From the NCBI GenBank assembly GCA_015654675.1, contig JAATGM010000031.1, positions 1 through 64,000 of the forward strand: 64,000 nt of DNA. Direction: 5' to 3'. Shown one piece after another: positions 1-9,414 of this stretch. The notes under the pieces are model-generated. The model searched no databases and was not told the DNA's origin. It was given only the letters and a program-made list of their open reading frames with translations. The position numbers and the translations under genes are program-made. Origin of the DNA: Planctomycetota bacterium. Lineage in GTDB: Bacteria; Planctomycetota; Phycisphaerae; UBA1845; UTPLA1. The stretch's first letter is position 1; the number at the start of each line of letters is the position of its first letter.

Positions 1-10
1 ATCGCCATCG

Positions 11-1561
11 ATGAGCAGGCCATCCAACCCCGGTGGTGGCGGCAGTTTCTACGGCGGCGGCGCCGGGAACCGGCCGGGTGGAGGCGCGGGCAATCGGCCC
101 GGCGGCGCGCCGGGCGGCGGAGGAATGGGAAATCGACCGGGTGGAGCAGGCGGCGGGAATCGTCCGGGTGGCGGTGCGGGAAATCGACCGTCGTCCGGAG
201 ATCTCGGGAATTTTCTCGGCATGCCGACGCAAGGCGGCGGTATGGGCGGAGGAATCGGCGGTGGGGCGGGCGGCAACCGACCGGGGCAATTGCCCGCGAA
301 TCGGCCCGGCGCCGGAGGCGGAGGGGTTCAGCGGCCCGGTGGTGGCAGCGGTGGCTTGCTTGGACCGGGCGGCGGTAACCGACCTTCGCAGCTCCCGTCG
401 AATCGTCCGGGCGCCGGCGGCGGTGGAATTCAGCGGCCGGGTGGCGGCGGAGATCGTCCGGGCGGTGGTGGGAATCAGCCCGGTGGCGGGGGTGATCGCC
501 CGGGTGGCGATAACCGGCCGGGCGGCGGCGATCGCGGTGGCATCGGTGATCGAGGCGGCCGTGACGGGATCGGGGGACGTGATGGCATTGGAGGGCGCGA
601 CGGAATTGGTGGTCGCGATGGAATTGGGGGCCGCGATGGCGTCGGCAATCGTGGCGGCATCGGCGATCGAGGAGGGATCGGCGATCGGGGCAACCGTCCT
701 GGCCGCGGCGATCGAAACGGCTGGAACAACTACCGGAGCAACCGCGCGACCAACATCCGCAACATTTCGGGCAACAACGTCAACTTCAATCGCGTCGCGG
801 CGCGTCCCGGCGGTTGGTGGGGCGGCGGCGGCAGTTATGCGCGCGGATTTGCGCACGGCTGGGCCGGCTCGAACGCGTACCACAACTGGGGCGGTTGCTG
901 GGGATGGCACGGCTGGGGGTCCGGATTCTGGTGGGGCGTTGGAACGTCGGCGATGGCGTTGACGAGCTGGTGCGTGGGGCTGGCCTCGAGCGGTCATAGC
1001 GAGCCGATCAGCTATGACTATGGCGACAATGTGTACGTCGATAACAGCACGGTTTACATGGATGGAAAACCGCTGGCATCCGAACAGGAGTATGCGACCC
1101 AGGCGATCCAGTACGCCAACGTCGCGGTGCCCGCGCCGCCCGACATAACCGATTCTGCGAAAGAGACGCCGGACCAGGACGCTGCGATGCAGCAGTTCGC
1201 AGACAACTGGATGGCGCTGGGCGTGTTTGCCGTTGGACGCGAGCAGGATGAAAACGCGACGCCACGGTACTACCTGCAACTTGCCGTGAGCAAGGACGGC
1301 TACATCGCCGGGACGTGCTACGACTCGGTCAACGACAAAACGCTTCCGATCACGGGCTCGGTGGACAAGACGTCGCAACGGGCGGCCTGGAAAGTGGACG
1401 ACAAAACCGACGTCGTCATGGAGACGGGCATCTACAACCTGACGCAGGAAACGGCGCCGGCGCTGATTCACTTCGGCAAGGACAAGACCGAGAACCGGTT
1501 GCTGGTGCGGATGGAGCAGCCCAAGGATGGGCAGGGTGCGGCCGCCCCAGCCGGCGGATAA
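11..1561 (+). CDS. Gly-rich low-complexity protein, possibly 5'-truncated
   Basis: The protein is about 516 residues from the first ATG, but the frame stays open to the edge of the window, so the true start and any signal peptide may lie outside. Residues 1-240 are very rich in Gly, Asn, Arg and Pro, built on GNRPGG-like and GRDGIG-like repeats. A Trp/Gly/His-rich stretch follows at about 270-320 (WWGGGG, WGWHGWG). A folded C-terminal part of about 190 residues includes DYGDNVYVDNSTVYMDGKPL and appears globular. I recognise the general architecture from planctomycete surface or exported proteins but cannot assign a function. It converges on pckA with only 12 bp between the stop codons. Confidence 0.75.
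   Translation: MSRPSNPGGGGSFYGGGAGNRPGGGAGNRPGGAPGGGGMGNRPGGAGGGNRPGGGAGNRPSSGDLGNFLGMPTQGGGMGGGIGGGAGGNRPGQLPANRPGAGGGGVQRPGGGSGGLLGPGGGNRPSQLPSNRPGAGGGGIQRPGGGGDRPGGGGNQPGGGGDRPGGDNRPGGGDRGGIGDRGGRDGIGGRDGIGGRDGIGGRDGIGGRDGVGNRGGIGDRGGIGDRGNRPGRGDRNGWNNYRSNRATNIRNISGNNVNFNRVAARPGGWWGGGGSYARGFAHGWAGSNAYHNWGGCWGWHGWGSGFWWGVGTSAMALTSWCVGLASSGHSEPISYDYGDNVYVDNSTVYMDGKPLASEQEYATQAIQYANVAVPAPPDITDSAKETPDQDAAMQQFADNWMALGVFAVGREQDENATPRYYLQLAVSKDGYIAGTCYDSVNDKTLPITGSVDKTSQRAAWKVDDKTDVVMETGIYNLTQETAPALIHFGKDKTENRLLVRMEQPKDGQGAAAPAGG
560..649 (+). repeat. Five tandem 18-bp units inside the Gly-rich gene
   Basis: Five consecutive 18-bp units encode RDGIGG four times and RDGVGN once (residues about 184-213). 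The third codon positions differ between units, so the array is not a very recent copy-number slip. Confidence 0.8.
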
Positions 1562-1573
1562 GCGGCGCGATCG

Positions 1574-3157
<1,584 letters not shown>

Positions 3158-3359
3158 GGTCGTGTCCTCCGATGGTCCGACGGCCGGTCGAGCGATGGAA
3201 CTCTTTTCTTGTTCCGGGCCATATTCTGCCTTCGGAAGTCGGCGAGTGGAAGGCGTATTGGGGTGTTTCGGGGGTTTTGTTCGCAGGCGCGGATTATTTG
3301 CAATGTTCGGCCGCGGCATGAGTTCGCGGCGTGATTGGGGGGTTGAAATGGGGTGAAAA

Positions 3360-3382
3360 GTGGAACGGTGATCCAGCTTGAT
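3360..3382 (+). repeat. 23-bp direct repeat, copy 1, upstream of the head module
   Basis: The sequence beginning GTGGAACGGTGATCCAGC and ending TTGAT is identical to bases 16018-16040. Both copies are in the same orientation, intergenic, and lie just upstream of a block of phage-type genes (48-50 bp upstream of the first gene in each case when the likely TTG start at 3432 is used). It could be a regulatory element, an attachment-type site, or a relic of a duplication that split one locus. Confidence 0.85.
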
Positions 3383-3431
3383 GGGTGCGGCGGGCGCGTG
3401 GGGCGCGGGCGGCCGCGTTGAGGAGAGGTGG

Positions 3432-4763
3432 TTGGACGCCGGGGCACTTATTTTTGTCTGCTCGGTCGCGATCTCGCGCGGGATGCGGTTGCTGCCTTAT
3501 CAGGCGGCGGCGGTGAATCGGGCCGTTCGGCTGACGTGGACCAACTGGGCGCGGCAGACGGGCAAGAGCACCACGTTTGCGCTGCGGCGGATCGTACGCG
3601 CCATTCGGCGCGGGCGATTGCAGGTGTTGCTGTCGGCGGGGGAGCGGCAGAGCCGCGAGTTGATGGCGAAGGTGGCGAGTCTGTGCGGCGACCTGGGGGC
3701 CGCCTGTCGCGTGCGCGAGGCACGCGAAACGCTGGGGGACGTGCGCAAGCTTGAAGCGCGGCTGGCCGGCATGCTGCGGCTGGTGGGGCTGCCGGCCAAT
3801 CCGATGACGGCGCGGGGCTACTCGGGCGACCTGCTGCTCGACGAGTTTTCGATGCACCGCGACGACGACGCGATCTGGGCGGCGCTGTTTCCGTCGCTGC
3901 TGCGCGGCAGCGGCGAGCTGGACGTGGCCTCGACGCCGCGCGGCCGGAAGAATGCATTTCATCGACTGCTCTCCAACGCACTTTTTTCGCATGAAACGAT
4001 GTCGGTGCATGAAGCGATCGAGCGCGGGCTGGCGATCGACGTCGAATCGCTGCGGGCGTCGATGGATGACCCGGTCGCGTTCCGGCAGGAGTTTGAGTGC
4101 GAGTTCGTGGATGAAGCGACTGCGTTCATTCCGCACGAGTTGATCTTGCGCTGTGAGGATGCGTCGCTGGCGAAGCGGCTGGACGAGGCGCGGCTGGGGA
4201 CGCGCGAGGCGGCGATTTATCTTGGCGTGGATGTGGGGCGGGTGCGCGATCTGACGGTGATCTGGATCTGGGAGGCGGCGGCCGGCGGGTTGTATGTGAC
4301 GCGCGGGGTTGTTGAGTTGGCCGGAACGCCATTTGCGGCGCAGCGGGCCGAGTTGGAGCGGTTGCTGGCGCGGCCGGCGGTGCGGCGGTGTGCGATCGAC
4401 CGCACGGGGCTGGGGGCTCAGCTCGCGGAGGAGCTGGCGGCGCGATTTGGGGAGCAGCGGGTGGAGCCGGTGAACTTTACGGCGGAGACGAAGAGCGAGA
4501 TGGCCGGTCGGCTGCGGGTGCTGGCCGAGCGGGCCATGTTGCGGATTCCGGCGGACGAGGCGATTCGGCGCGACTGGCACTCGTTGGCGCGGATCGTGAC
4601 GACGGCGGGGAACGTTCGCTTCGAGGGGGATCGCGGGAGCGGCGGGCATTCGGATCGATTCTGGGCGGCGGCGCTGGGGTTGCAGGCGGCGCGGAAGCCG
4701 GGCGGTGTGATCGAGTATGTCGGGGCGGGGGCGTTTGCGTTTGGGCGGGAGGGGGCTTGGTGA
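3432..4763 (+). CDS. Phage terminase large subunit, Mu gp28-like
   Basis: This is the ATPase-nuclease that would drive DNA into a preformed head. Walker A is ARQTGKST at about residues 40-47, Walker B LLLDEFS at about 134, and a coupling motif VASTPRG follows. The nuclease half keeps its acidic residues in GVDVGR (about 264), AIDRTG (about 321) and HSDRFW (about 405), so both activities look intact. The start is uncertain: TTG at 3432 has a GAGGAG ribosome binding site 6 bases upstream, while ATG at 3483 lacks one and would begin MRLLPYQ. No small terminase subunit is adjacent. It is the first gene of a seven-gene head module of phage Mu type. The ATG at 3381 lies inside the 23-bp repeat and is unlikely to be used. 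Confidence 0.9.
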   Translation: MDAGALIFVCSVAISRGMRLLPYQAAAVNRAVRLTWTNWARQTGKSTTFALRRIVRAIRRGRLQVLLSAGERQSRELMAKVASLCGDLGAACRVREARETLGDVRKLEARLAGMLRLVGLPANPMTARGYSGDLLLDEFSMHRDDDAIWAALFPSLLRGSGELDVASTPRGRKNAFHRLLSNALFSHETMSVHEAIERGLAIDVESLRASMDDPVAFRQEFECEFVDEATAFIPHELILRCEDASLAKRLDEARLGTREAAIYLGVDVGRVRDLTVIWIWEAAAGGLYVTRGVVELAGTPFAAQRAELERLLARPAVRRCAIDRTGLGAQLAEELAARFGEQRVEPVNFTAETKSEMAGRLRVLAERAMLRIPADEAIRRDWHSLARIVTTAGNVRFEGDRGSGGHSDRFWAAALGLQAARKPGGVIEYVGAGAFAFGREGAW

Positions 4764-4782
4764 ATACCAAAAAGAATTGCGG

Positions 4783-4829
4783 CCCTTCGACCCTTCGACT
4801 GGCTCAGGGCGGGACAAGCTCAGGGACCG
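4783..4829. repeat. REP-like dispersed element between terminase and portal
   Basis: The stretch carries units of the form CCCTTCGACnnGCTCAGGG in partly inverted arrangement. This family of short palindromic repeats is widespread in environmental bacterial chromosomes and typically reads PEPVEG-like peptides when translated. A related shorter copy lies at 7894-7918. Its presence suggests the head module has been resident in the chromosome for some time. Confidence 0.65.
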
Positions 4830-4843
4830 TGAGGAGCGATGTG

Positions 4844-6130
4844 ATGAACGGATTGGTTCGGCGCGTGGTGAATGCGGTTCGCGGCGGGCGCGAGCGGGTA
4901 CGCGGTGGCGTGATCGCTGCGCCGCGCGAGCGTGATTCGTGGCGGAGCTATCCGGCTGACGGGCTTACGCCGCAGCGGATGGCGGCGGTGTTCAAGGCGG
5001 CGGATGCGGGTGATCTAACGGAGCAGATGGCGCTGTTCGAGCAGATGGAGGAGAAGGACCCGCACCTGTTCTGCGTGGCGAACACGCGACGGCTGGCGGT
5101 GACCGGGCTGGCATGGCGGATCGTGTCGGCGAGCGAGGTGGATGCCGACGGCGGGTTCGATCGCCCGGCGGCCGACGAAGCGGCGGCGTATTGCCGGGCG
5201 GCGCTGCGGCGGATCGAGCGGCTGGATGAGGCGCTGCAGCATGTGTCATTGGCGGTGGGGCGGAACGTGGCCGTGGCGGAGCTGGTGTGGGAATTGGGGG
5301 CGGATGGGCCGGTGCTGGTGGACATCGTGCCGGTGGAGTTTTCGCGGCTGGTCATCGGGTCGCGCGGCGAGGTGCGCGTGCTGACGGAGGAGCAGCCCAA
5401 CGACGGGATCGAGCTGCCGGCCAACAAGTTCATCGTGCACGCACCGCATGCGGTGAGCGGATCGCCGGCACGGGGCGGGCTGCTGCGGGCGTCGGCGCTG
5501 GCTTATCTGGGCAAGCAATTCGCGCTCAAGGACTGGCTGATCTTCGCGGAGATCTTCGGGATGCCGCTGCGCGTGGCGCGGTATGAGCCGCATGCGACGC
5601 CCGATGAGAAGCGCGAGTTGTTGGACATGCTGCGGCGGCTGGGAGCGGATGCGGCCGGGGTGTTTTCGAAGGCGGTCGAGCTGGACATCAAGCAGACGCG
5701 CGTGCCGGGCGACACGAATCCGTACGAGTCGCTGTGTCACTATTTCAATCGCGAGCTATCGAAGGCGTGGCTGGGGCAGACGCTGACGACCGACACGGCG
5801 CGATCGCTGGCGAACCTGGGGGCGGCCGAGGTGCACGATCGCGTGCGGCGCGACCTGCGCGATGACGACATCGTTAAGGAAGCGCGGACGATGCGGCGCG
5901 ATCTGCTGGCGGTACTGACGCGGGTGCGGTTCGGGGCGGAGGTCGAGCCGCCCTATTTTCGCAGGGAACCGGAGCGGCCGCGGGATGCGGCGGGGTTCGC
6001 CAAGATGCTTGGCACGGCGTTGAATGAGCTGGGGGTGCGCGTTCCGGAGGGGTGGGCGCGGGCAATGTTGGGGATTCCGGGGGCGAGTGAGGGTGAATCG
6101 GTGTTGCAGGATCTGAATCGAAAGGAGTGA
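4844..6130 (+). CDS. Phage portal protein, DUF935 / Mu gp29-like
   Basis: The 428-residue protein would form the dodecameric portal through which DNA enters the head. Family features are the segment DPHLFCVANTRRLAVTGL near residue 70, the block FALKDWLIFAEIFGMPLR in the middle, and YFNRELSKAWLGQTLTTD further on, all characteristic of DUF935. The frame is open upstream into the terminase gene, but the ATG at 4844 is preceded by GAGGAG at a spacing of about 8 and is the convincing start. Length is somewhat shorter than Mu gp29. The stop codon is followed after 2 bases by the protease start, so the two are probably translationally coupled. Confidence 0.9.
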   Translation: MNGLVRRVVNAVRGGRERVRGGVIAAPRERDSWRSYPADGLTPQRMAAVFKAADAGDLTEQMALFEQMEEKDPHLFCVANTRRLAVTGLAWRIVSASEVDADGGFDRPAADEAAAYCRAALRRIERLDEALQHVSLAVGRNVAVAELVWELGADGPVLVDIVPVEFSRLVIGSRGEVRVLTEEQPNDGIELPANKFIVHAPHAVSGSPARGGLLRASALAYLGKQFALKDWLIFAEIFGMPLRVARYEPHATPDEKRELLDMLRRLGADAAGVFSKAVELDIKQTRVPGDTNPYESLCHYFNRELSKAWLGQTLTTDTARSLANLGAAEVHDRVRRDLRDDDIVKEARTMRRDLLAVLTRVRFGAEVEPPYFRREPERPRDAAGFAKMLGTALNELGVRVPEGWARAMLGIPGASEGESVLQDLNRKE

Positions 6131-6132
6131 GC

Positions 6133-7101
6133 ATGACGAGCGTGATGGAGTTGGCGGAGCGGCGGGTGAGTTCGGTGGCGCTGGAGGCGACCAGCGGCGG
6201 CAAGCTGCCGACGCGCGTGCTGCTGGTGCCGTGGGGCGAGGTGGTGAGCGAGCATGGTGCGTTCGTGATGGACGACGAGGCGGCCAAGCTGACCATCGCG
6301 GCCTTTGAGTCGCACGGGACGGACCTGCCGATCGACTACGAACACCAGACGCTGGGCGGGCAGTTCAGTTCGCCGAGCGGGCAGGCGCCGGCCGCGGGCT
6401 GGATCAAGCGGATCGAGGCGCGGGCGCCCAGCCCTCACCCCGACCCTCTCCCAGGGGGAGAGGGGGAGGCGGCGGGGCTGTGGGCCGACGTGGAGTGGAC
6501 CGAGCCGGCTCGTGAGCAACTGGCCGCGCGGCAGTATCGCTATCTCTCGCCGGTGGCGCTGGTGCGCGGTGACGATCGGCGGATGGTCGGGCTGCACTCG
6601 GCGGCGCTGACCAACAAGCCGGCGATCGTGGCGATGCGGCCGGTGGTGAATAAGGCGGGCGATGTGTGGGAGGAGTTGCGGGGGGCGGTTTATCCGCCGA
6701 TGCGTCGCGGCGTGTTCACGGGCGGCGAGACACAGGAGGAACTCGCGGCCGGCGCGGTGGCGCGGATTCGCGATCTGACTTCGCAGCTCGCGCGGCGGAC
6801 GGCGTCAGAGCTGGTTTCGCAGGCGCTAGCGTCGGGCAAGCTGCTGCCGAGTCAGCGGCCGTGGGCCGAGCAACTCGTGCGGCAGAACCAGTCGGCGTTT
6901 GAGACGTGGCTCGAGGAAGCGCCGGTAGTGGTGGCCGCGGGTCGGACGCGCGGGCCGTCGGGCGAGCGCGACGTGCGGCGCGAGGCGATTGCGGCGCGGG
7001 CGCGGGCGGAGTATCGCGCGGCGGGGCGGTTCATCTCGGGGATCTGCACGGAGGAGGCGTTTGTGGCGGATGCGGTGAAGCGAATGGCAAAGAGCGAATA
7101 G
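6133..7101 (+). CDS. Mu gpI-like prohead protease (and scaffold)
   Basis: This 322-residue protein matches the Mu-like prophage I family, which cleaves scaffold and head proteins during head maturation. Diagnostic segments are LPIDYEHQTL near residue 65, PAAGWIKRIEARA at 86-98, and RQYRYLSPV at about 132. The C-terminal half is helical and charged, as expected for a scaffold. The ATG at 6133 has an AAAGGAG site 5 bases upstream. Residues 99-112 (PSPHPDPLPGGEGE) are not part of the family: they are encoded by a REP-like palindrome inserted in frame between two conserved blocks. The reading frame survives, so the protein could still be functional. Confidence 0.87.
   Translation: MTSVMELAERRVSSVALEATSGGKLPTRVLLVPWGEVVSEHGAFVMDDEAAKLTIAAFESHGTDLPIDYEHQTLGGQFSSPSGQAPAAGWIKRIEARAPSPHPDPLPGGEGEAAGLWADVEWTEPAREQLAARQYRYLSPVALVRGDDRRMVGLHSAALTNKPAIVAMRPVVNKAGDVWEELRGAVYPPMRRGVFTGGETQEELAAGAVARIRDLTSQLARRTASELVSQALASGKLLPSQRPWAEQLVRQNQSAFETWLEEAPVVVAAGRTRGPSGERDVRREAIAARARAEYRAAGRFISGICTEEAFVADAVKRMAKSE
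6427..6468. repeat. REP-like palindrome inserted in frame in the protease gene
   Basis: Bases 6444-6452 (CCCTCTCCC) and 6456-6464 (GGGAGAGGG) form a perfect 9-bp stem with a 3-base loop. The unit resembles the dispersed CCCTCACCC...GGAGAGGG repeats of many bacterial chromosomes, which read SPHPNPLP-type peptides. Here it adds 14 codons without disturbing the frame. Confidence 0.75.
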
Positions 7102-7107
7102 CGAATT
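7092..7107 (+). repeat. 16-bp direct repeat, copy 1 (second at 7934-7949)
   Basis: GAGCGAATAGCGAATT occurs at 7092-7107, at the end of the protease gene, and again at 7934-7949, before the major head gene. Both are followed a few bases later by GAACGA. The two copies bracket the decoration gene, so that gene may have been inserted or duplicated there, or the repeat may be a simple dispersed sequence. Confidence 0.6.
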
Positions 7108-7137
7108 GCGAACGAATTCAGAAGGGATCGGTGAAAT

Positions 7138-7893
7138 ATGGCGTTGACGGCGAATCGGGAAGTGAGCCGGTATGTGGATCAGGAGTTGCGCTCTTATCGC
7201 GTGGCTGGCGGGGCGCATGTTTTCAAGGGAGCGTTTGTCGGGCTGAACCGGGCCACGGGCTATGCGCGGGCACTGGCGTCGGGCGATGCGTTTGTCGGTA
7301 TCGCTTACGAGGAGGCGGACGCTACCGGGGCTTCGAACGGCGACAAGTCGGTGCGGGTGTTTACGCAGGGGGATTTTCTGCTGGCCGTCACGGGTACGGT
7401 GATCACCTCGATCGGCCGGCCGGTGTTTGTATCGGGCGATGATGCATTGTCGCTGACGTTGGCAGCGGGCGTAGCGCGGGTGGGGCGATGCGTGGATGTG
7501 CCGTCGGACGGGACGGCCATCGTGCGGATCGAGACGCTCGAAGACGCCCAGGAGGTGCGTTACGCGAACGTGCCGCTGGCGAGTCTCACGAGCGGGGCGA
7601 CCACCAACCCGGTGATGATCACGCACAAGCCGTGCGTGATTCTCGCGGCCGAGGTGGTGTTCAACACGAAGCCGGACGCGGGGAATCTCGACGTGGGCGT
7701 GGGCAATACGACGCCGAATGAGATCGTGAGCGCGTTCAACCTGACGTCGCTGACGAACAACGTCAGGTCGGCGCTGACGCTGGCCGGTTCGGCGGTGGCG
7801 GCGGGAGCGCGAATCTGGGCGCGGGTGGGCTCGGCCACGAGCACGGCGGGCGTGGGTGGAATCCTCACGCTGCGATATGTGGAGATGCCGTAG
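7138..7893 (+). CDS. Capsid decoration/cement protein, DUF2190-like N-terminus
   Basis: The 251-residue product sits between protease and major head protein, where Mu-like phages often encode a small cement protein. The N-terminal 125 residues (EVSRYVDQELRSYRV, HVFKGAFVGLNRATG, FVGIAYEEAD) have the short beta-rich pattern of DUF2190-type decoration proteins. The C-terminal half (VVFNTKPDAGNLDVGVGN, then GARIWARVGS) looks like an added beta-sandwich that could face outwards from the capsid. The N-terminal assignment is a family-level inference; the C-terminal domain is not recognised. An AAGGGA site precedes the ATG. Confidence 0.7.
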   Translation: MALTANREVSRYVDQELRSYRVAGGAHVFKGAFVGLNRATGYARALASGDAFVGIAYEEADATGASNGDKSVRVFTQGDFLLAVTGTVITSIGRPVFVSGDDALSLTLAAGVARVGRCVDVPSDGTAIVRIETLEDAQEVRYANVPLASLTSGATTNPVMITHKPCVILAAEVVFNTKPDAGNLDVGVGNTTPNEIVSAFNLTSLTNNVRSALTLAGSAVAAGARIWARVGSATSTAGVGGILTLRYVEMP

Positions 7894-7918
7894 TCGCCCT
7901 TCGACAGGCTCAAGGACC
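7894..7918. repeat. REP-like dispersed element, short copy
   Basis: CCCTTCGACAGGCTCAAGG follows the stop codon of the decoration gene directly. It is related to the longer element at 4783-4829. Confidence 0.6.
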
Positions 7919-7975
7919 GAATTGAATTGCGACGAGCGAATAGCGAATTACAGAACGAAAGTCGGGGAGTGAAAC

Positions 7976-8887
7976 ATGGCTGTGATTGATACGGGGTTGT
8001 TGACGAAGGGGCTGCGGAGCGAGTTTTTCAATCGGTTTGACGGGACGCCGGTTCACTATCGCGATCTCGCGACGCGGATTGTGTCGAACGCGGACCGCGA
8101 GACATACAAGTGGCTCGGGACCGTGCCGAAGATGCGCGAGTGGGGCACCGGCCGGCTGGCGCAGGGGCTGCGGACGGAGTCGTACTCGGTCGAGAACCTG
8201 AAGTACGAATCGACCATCGAGGTGGATCGTGACGAGATTTCGGATGACCAGACCGGGCAGATCCGCATCCGCATCGGCGAGCTGGCGCAACGGGCGGCGA
8301 CGCACAAGGACTATCTGATCTCGCAGTTGCTGCTGGCGGGCGAGTCGAGCGGGCTGGCGTATGACGGGCTGCCGTTCTTCAGCGATGTGCATGTGTCGGG
8401 GGCGTCGGGTTCGCAGTCGAATGCGCTCGAGCCGTCGTCGGGCAGTCCGTCGTCGCCGACGGTCGAGGACTTCAAGGGGGCGATGACTGACGGCATCGCC
8501 GCCATGCTTGGCTTCAAGGATGACCAGGGCGAGCCGATGCTGATCGACGCGTCGGGACTGGTGTGCGTGGTGCCGCCGTCGATGTACTTCACGGCGCTGG
8601 AGGCGATCAACGCGACGGTGATCGGGAACCGGTCGAACGTGCTGGCCAGTGCGGCGCGGGTGGTGGCCATGCCGTGGCTGACGAGCGAGACGACGTGGTA
8701 CCTGCTGAAGACCGACGGCGTGGTGCGGCCGTTCATCTTCCAGGATCGCGAGCCGGTCGAGTTCAACGCGCTGACGGCCGAGTCGGAGGAGGGGTTCATG
8801 CGCGAGAAGTTTATCTACGGCGTGCGGGCGCGGTATCGCCTGACGTATGGCTACTGGCAGCACGCGGTGTTGCTGCGGTTCTCGTAG
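7976..8887 (+). CDS. Major head protein, Mu gpT-like
   Basis: This 303-residue protein is the main capsid shell subunit. It matches the Mu-like gpT family through YKWLGTVPKMREWG (about 43-56), the block YESTIEVDRDEISDDQ (about 79-94), YDGLPFFSDVH (about 128) and the C-terminal segment REKFIYGVRARYRLTYGYW. Length is close to that of Mu gpT (about 305). The ATG is preceded by GGGGAG. The protein appears complete, with no interruption, which argues that the head module is maintained and not merely decaying. Confidence 0.92.
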   Translation: MAVIDTGLLTKGLRSEFFNRFDGTPVHYRDLATRIVSNADRETYKWLGTVPKMREWGTGRLAQGLRTESYSVENLKYESTIEVDRDEISDDQTGQIRIRIGELAQRAATHKDYLISQLLLAGESSGLAYDGLPFFSDVHVSGASGSQSNALEPSSGSPSSPTVEDFKGAMTDGIAAMLGFKDDQGEPMLIDASGLVCVVPPSMYFTALEAINATVIGNRSNVLASAARVVAMPWLTSETTWYLLKTDGVVRPFIFQDREPVEFNALTAESEEGFMREKFIYGVRARYRLTYGYWQHAVLLRFS

Positions 8888-8957
8888 TCGGTTGGGAGTT
8901 GGAGCGCGGCGGCGGGGAAAGGGTGGCGCCCCGCCGCCGCTGCTGGGGAGGTGGGCG

Positions 8958-9395
8958 ATGAGTTACATCACGGCGGCGGATATCGAGGAGCGGCTGGGCA
9001 CGGCGGCGTATGTGCAATTGACCGACGACGCGGGGAGCGGCACGGCGGATTTGGACAAGGTGGAGGAGGCGCGGGCGGGGGCCGAGGGCGAGGCCGACAG
9101 CTATTTCGCGATGCGATATGCGACGCCGGTGGATCTGACAGCGCATCCGGAGCTGGCGGCGGTGCTCAAGAGCTTTGTGCTCGACATCGCCGAGTATCGG
9201 CTGCACGCGCGGCGGCCGCCGATGCCGGCCGATGTCGTGCGGCGGCGCGGCGAGGCGATTGCGTGGCTCGGTCGCGTGGCGAGCGGGGCGGTGCAACTGC
9301 CATCGGCGATTACGCCGGCCACGAGCGCGGCGCGAGTGGTGGCGGTGACGGGGGAGGAACGCATGTTCACGCGCGAGACGTTGCGCGACGCGTGA
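8958..9395 (+). CDS. Mu gp36-like protein (DUF1320), head completion
   Basis: The 145-residue product begins MSYITAADIEERLG, followed by a helical, Ala- and Glu-rich body (ELAAVLKSFVLDIAEYRLHARR), the pattern of DUF1320/gp36 proteins found just after gpT in Mu-like phages. These are thought to act in head completion or as head-tail connectors. The chosen ATG has a GGGGAGG site 6-8 bases upstream; the frame is open into the major head gene but upstream starts are not plausible. It is followed after 19 bp by the gp37-like gene. Confidence 0.85.
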   Translation: MSYITAADIEERLGTAAYVQLTDDAGSGTADLDKVEEARAGAEGEADSYFAMRYATPVDLTAHPELAAVLKSFVLDIAEYRLHARRPPMPADVVRRRGEAIAWLGRVASGAVQLPSAITPATSAARVVAVTGEERMFTRETLRDA

Positions 9396-9414
9396 GCGAG
9401 CAGGGGGTCGGGGC

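Noticed and set aside
33-962. Long alternative frames in the Gly-rich gene
   Set aside because: They are shadows of the repetitive sequence; the frame starting at 11 alone continues into a globular domain.
3360-3382. Possible sigma-54 promoter in the 23-bp repeat (TGGAAC...GCTTGAT)
   Set aside because: The GG and GC dinucleotides are 14 bp apart; sigma-54 promoters need 12, so the match fails.
3360-3382. Reverse complement contains GCTGGATCACC, like the 3' end of 16S rRNA
   Set aside because: An 11-base match can occur by chance and no other rRNA sequence flanks either copy.
3294-4817. Long minus-strand frame opposite the terminase gene
   Set aside because: Composition is Arg/Pro/His-rich, a mirror of the GC-rich terminase gene on the other strand.
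7976-8887. Encapsulin instead of phage head protein
   Set aside because: The neighbouring portal, terminase and gp36 genes and the gpT-type motifs fit a DNA-packaging phage head, not an encapsulin.
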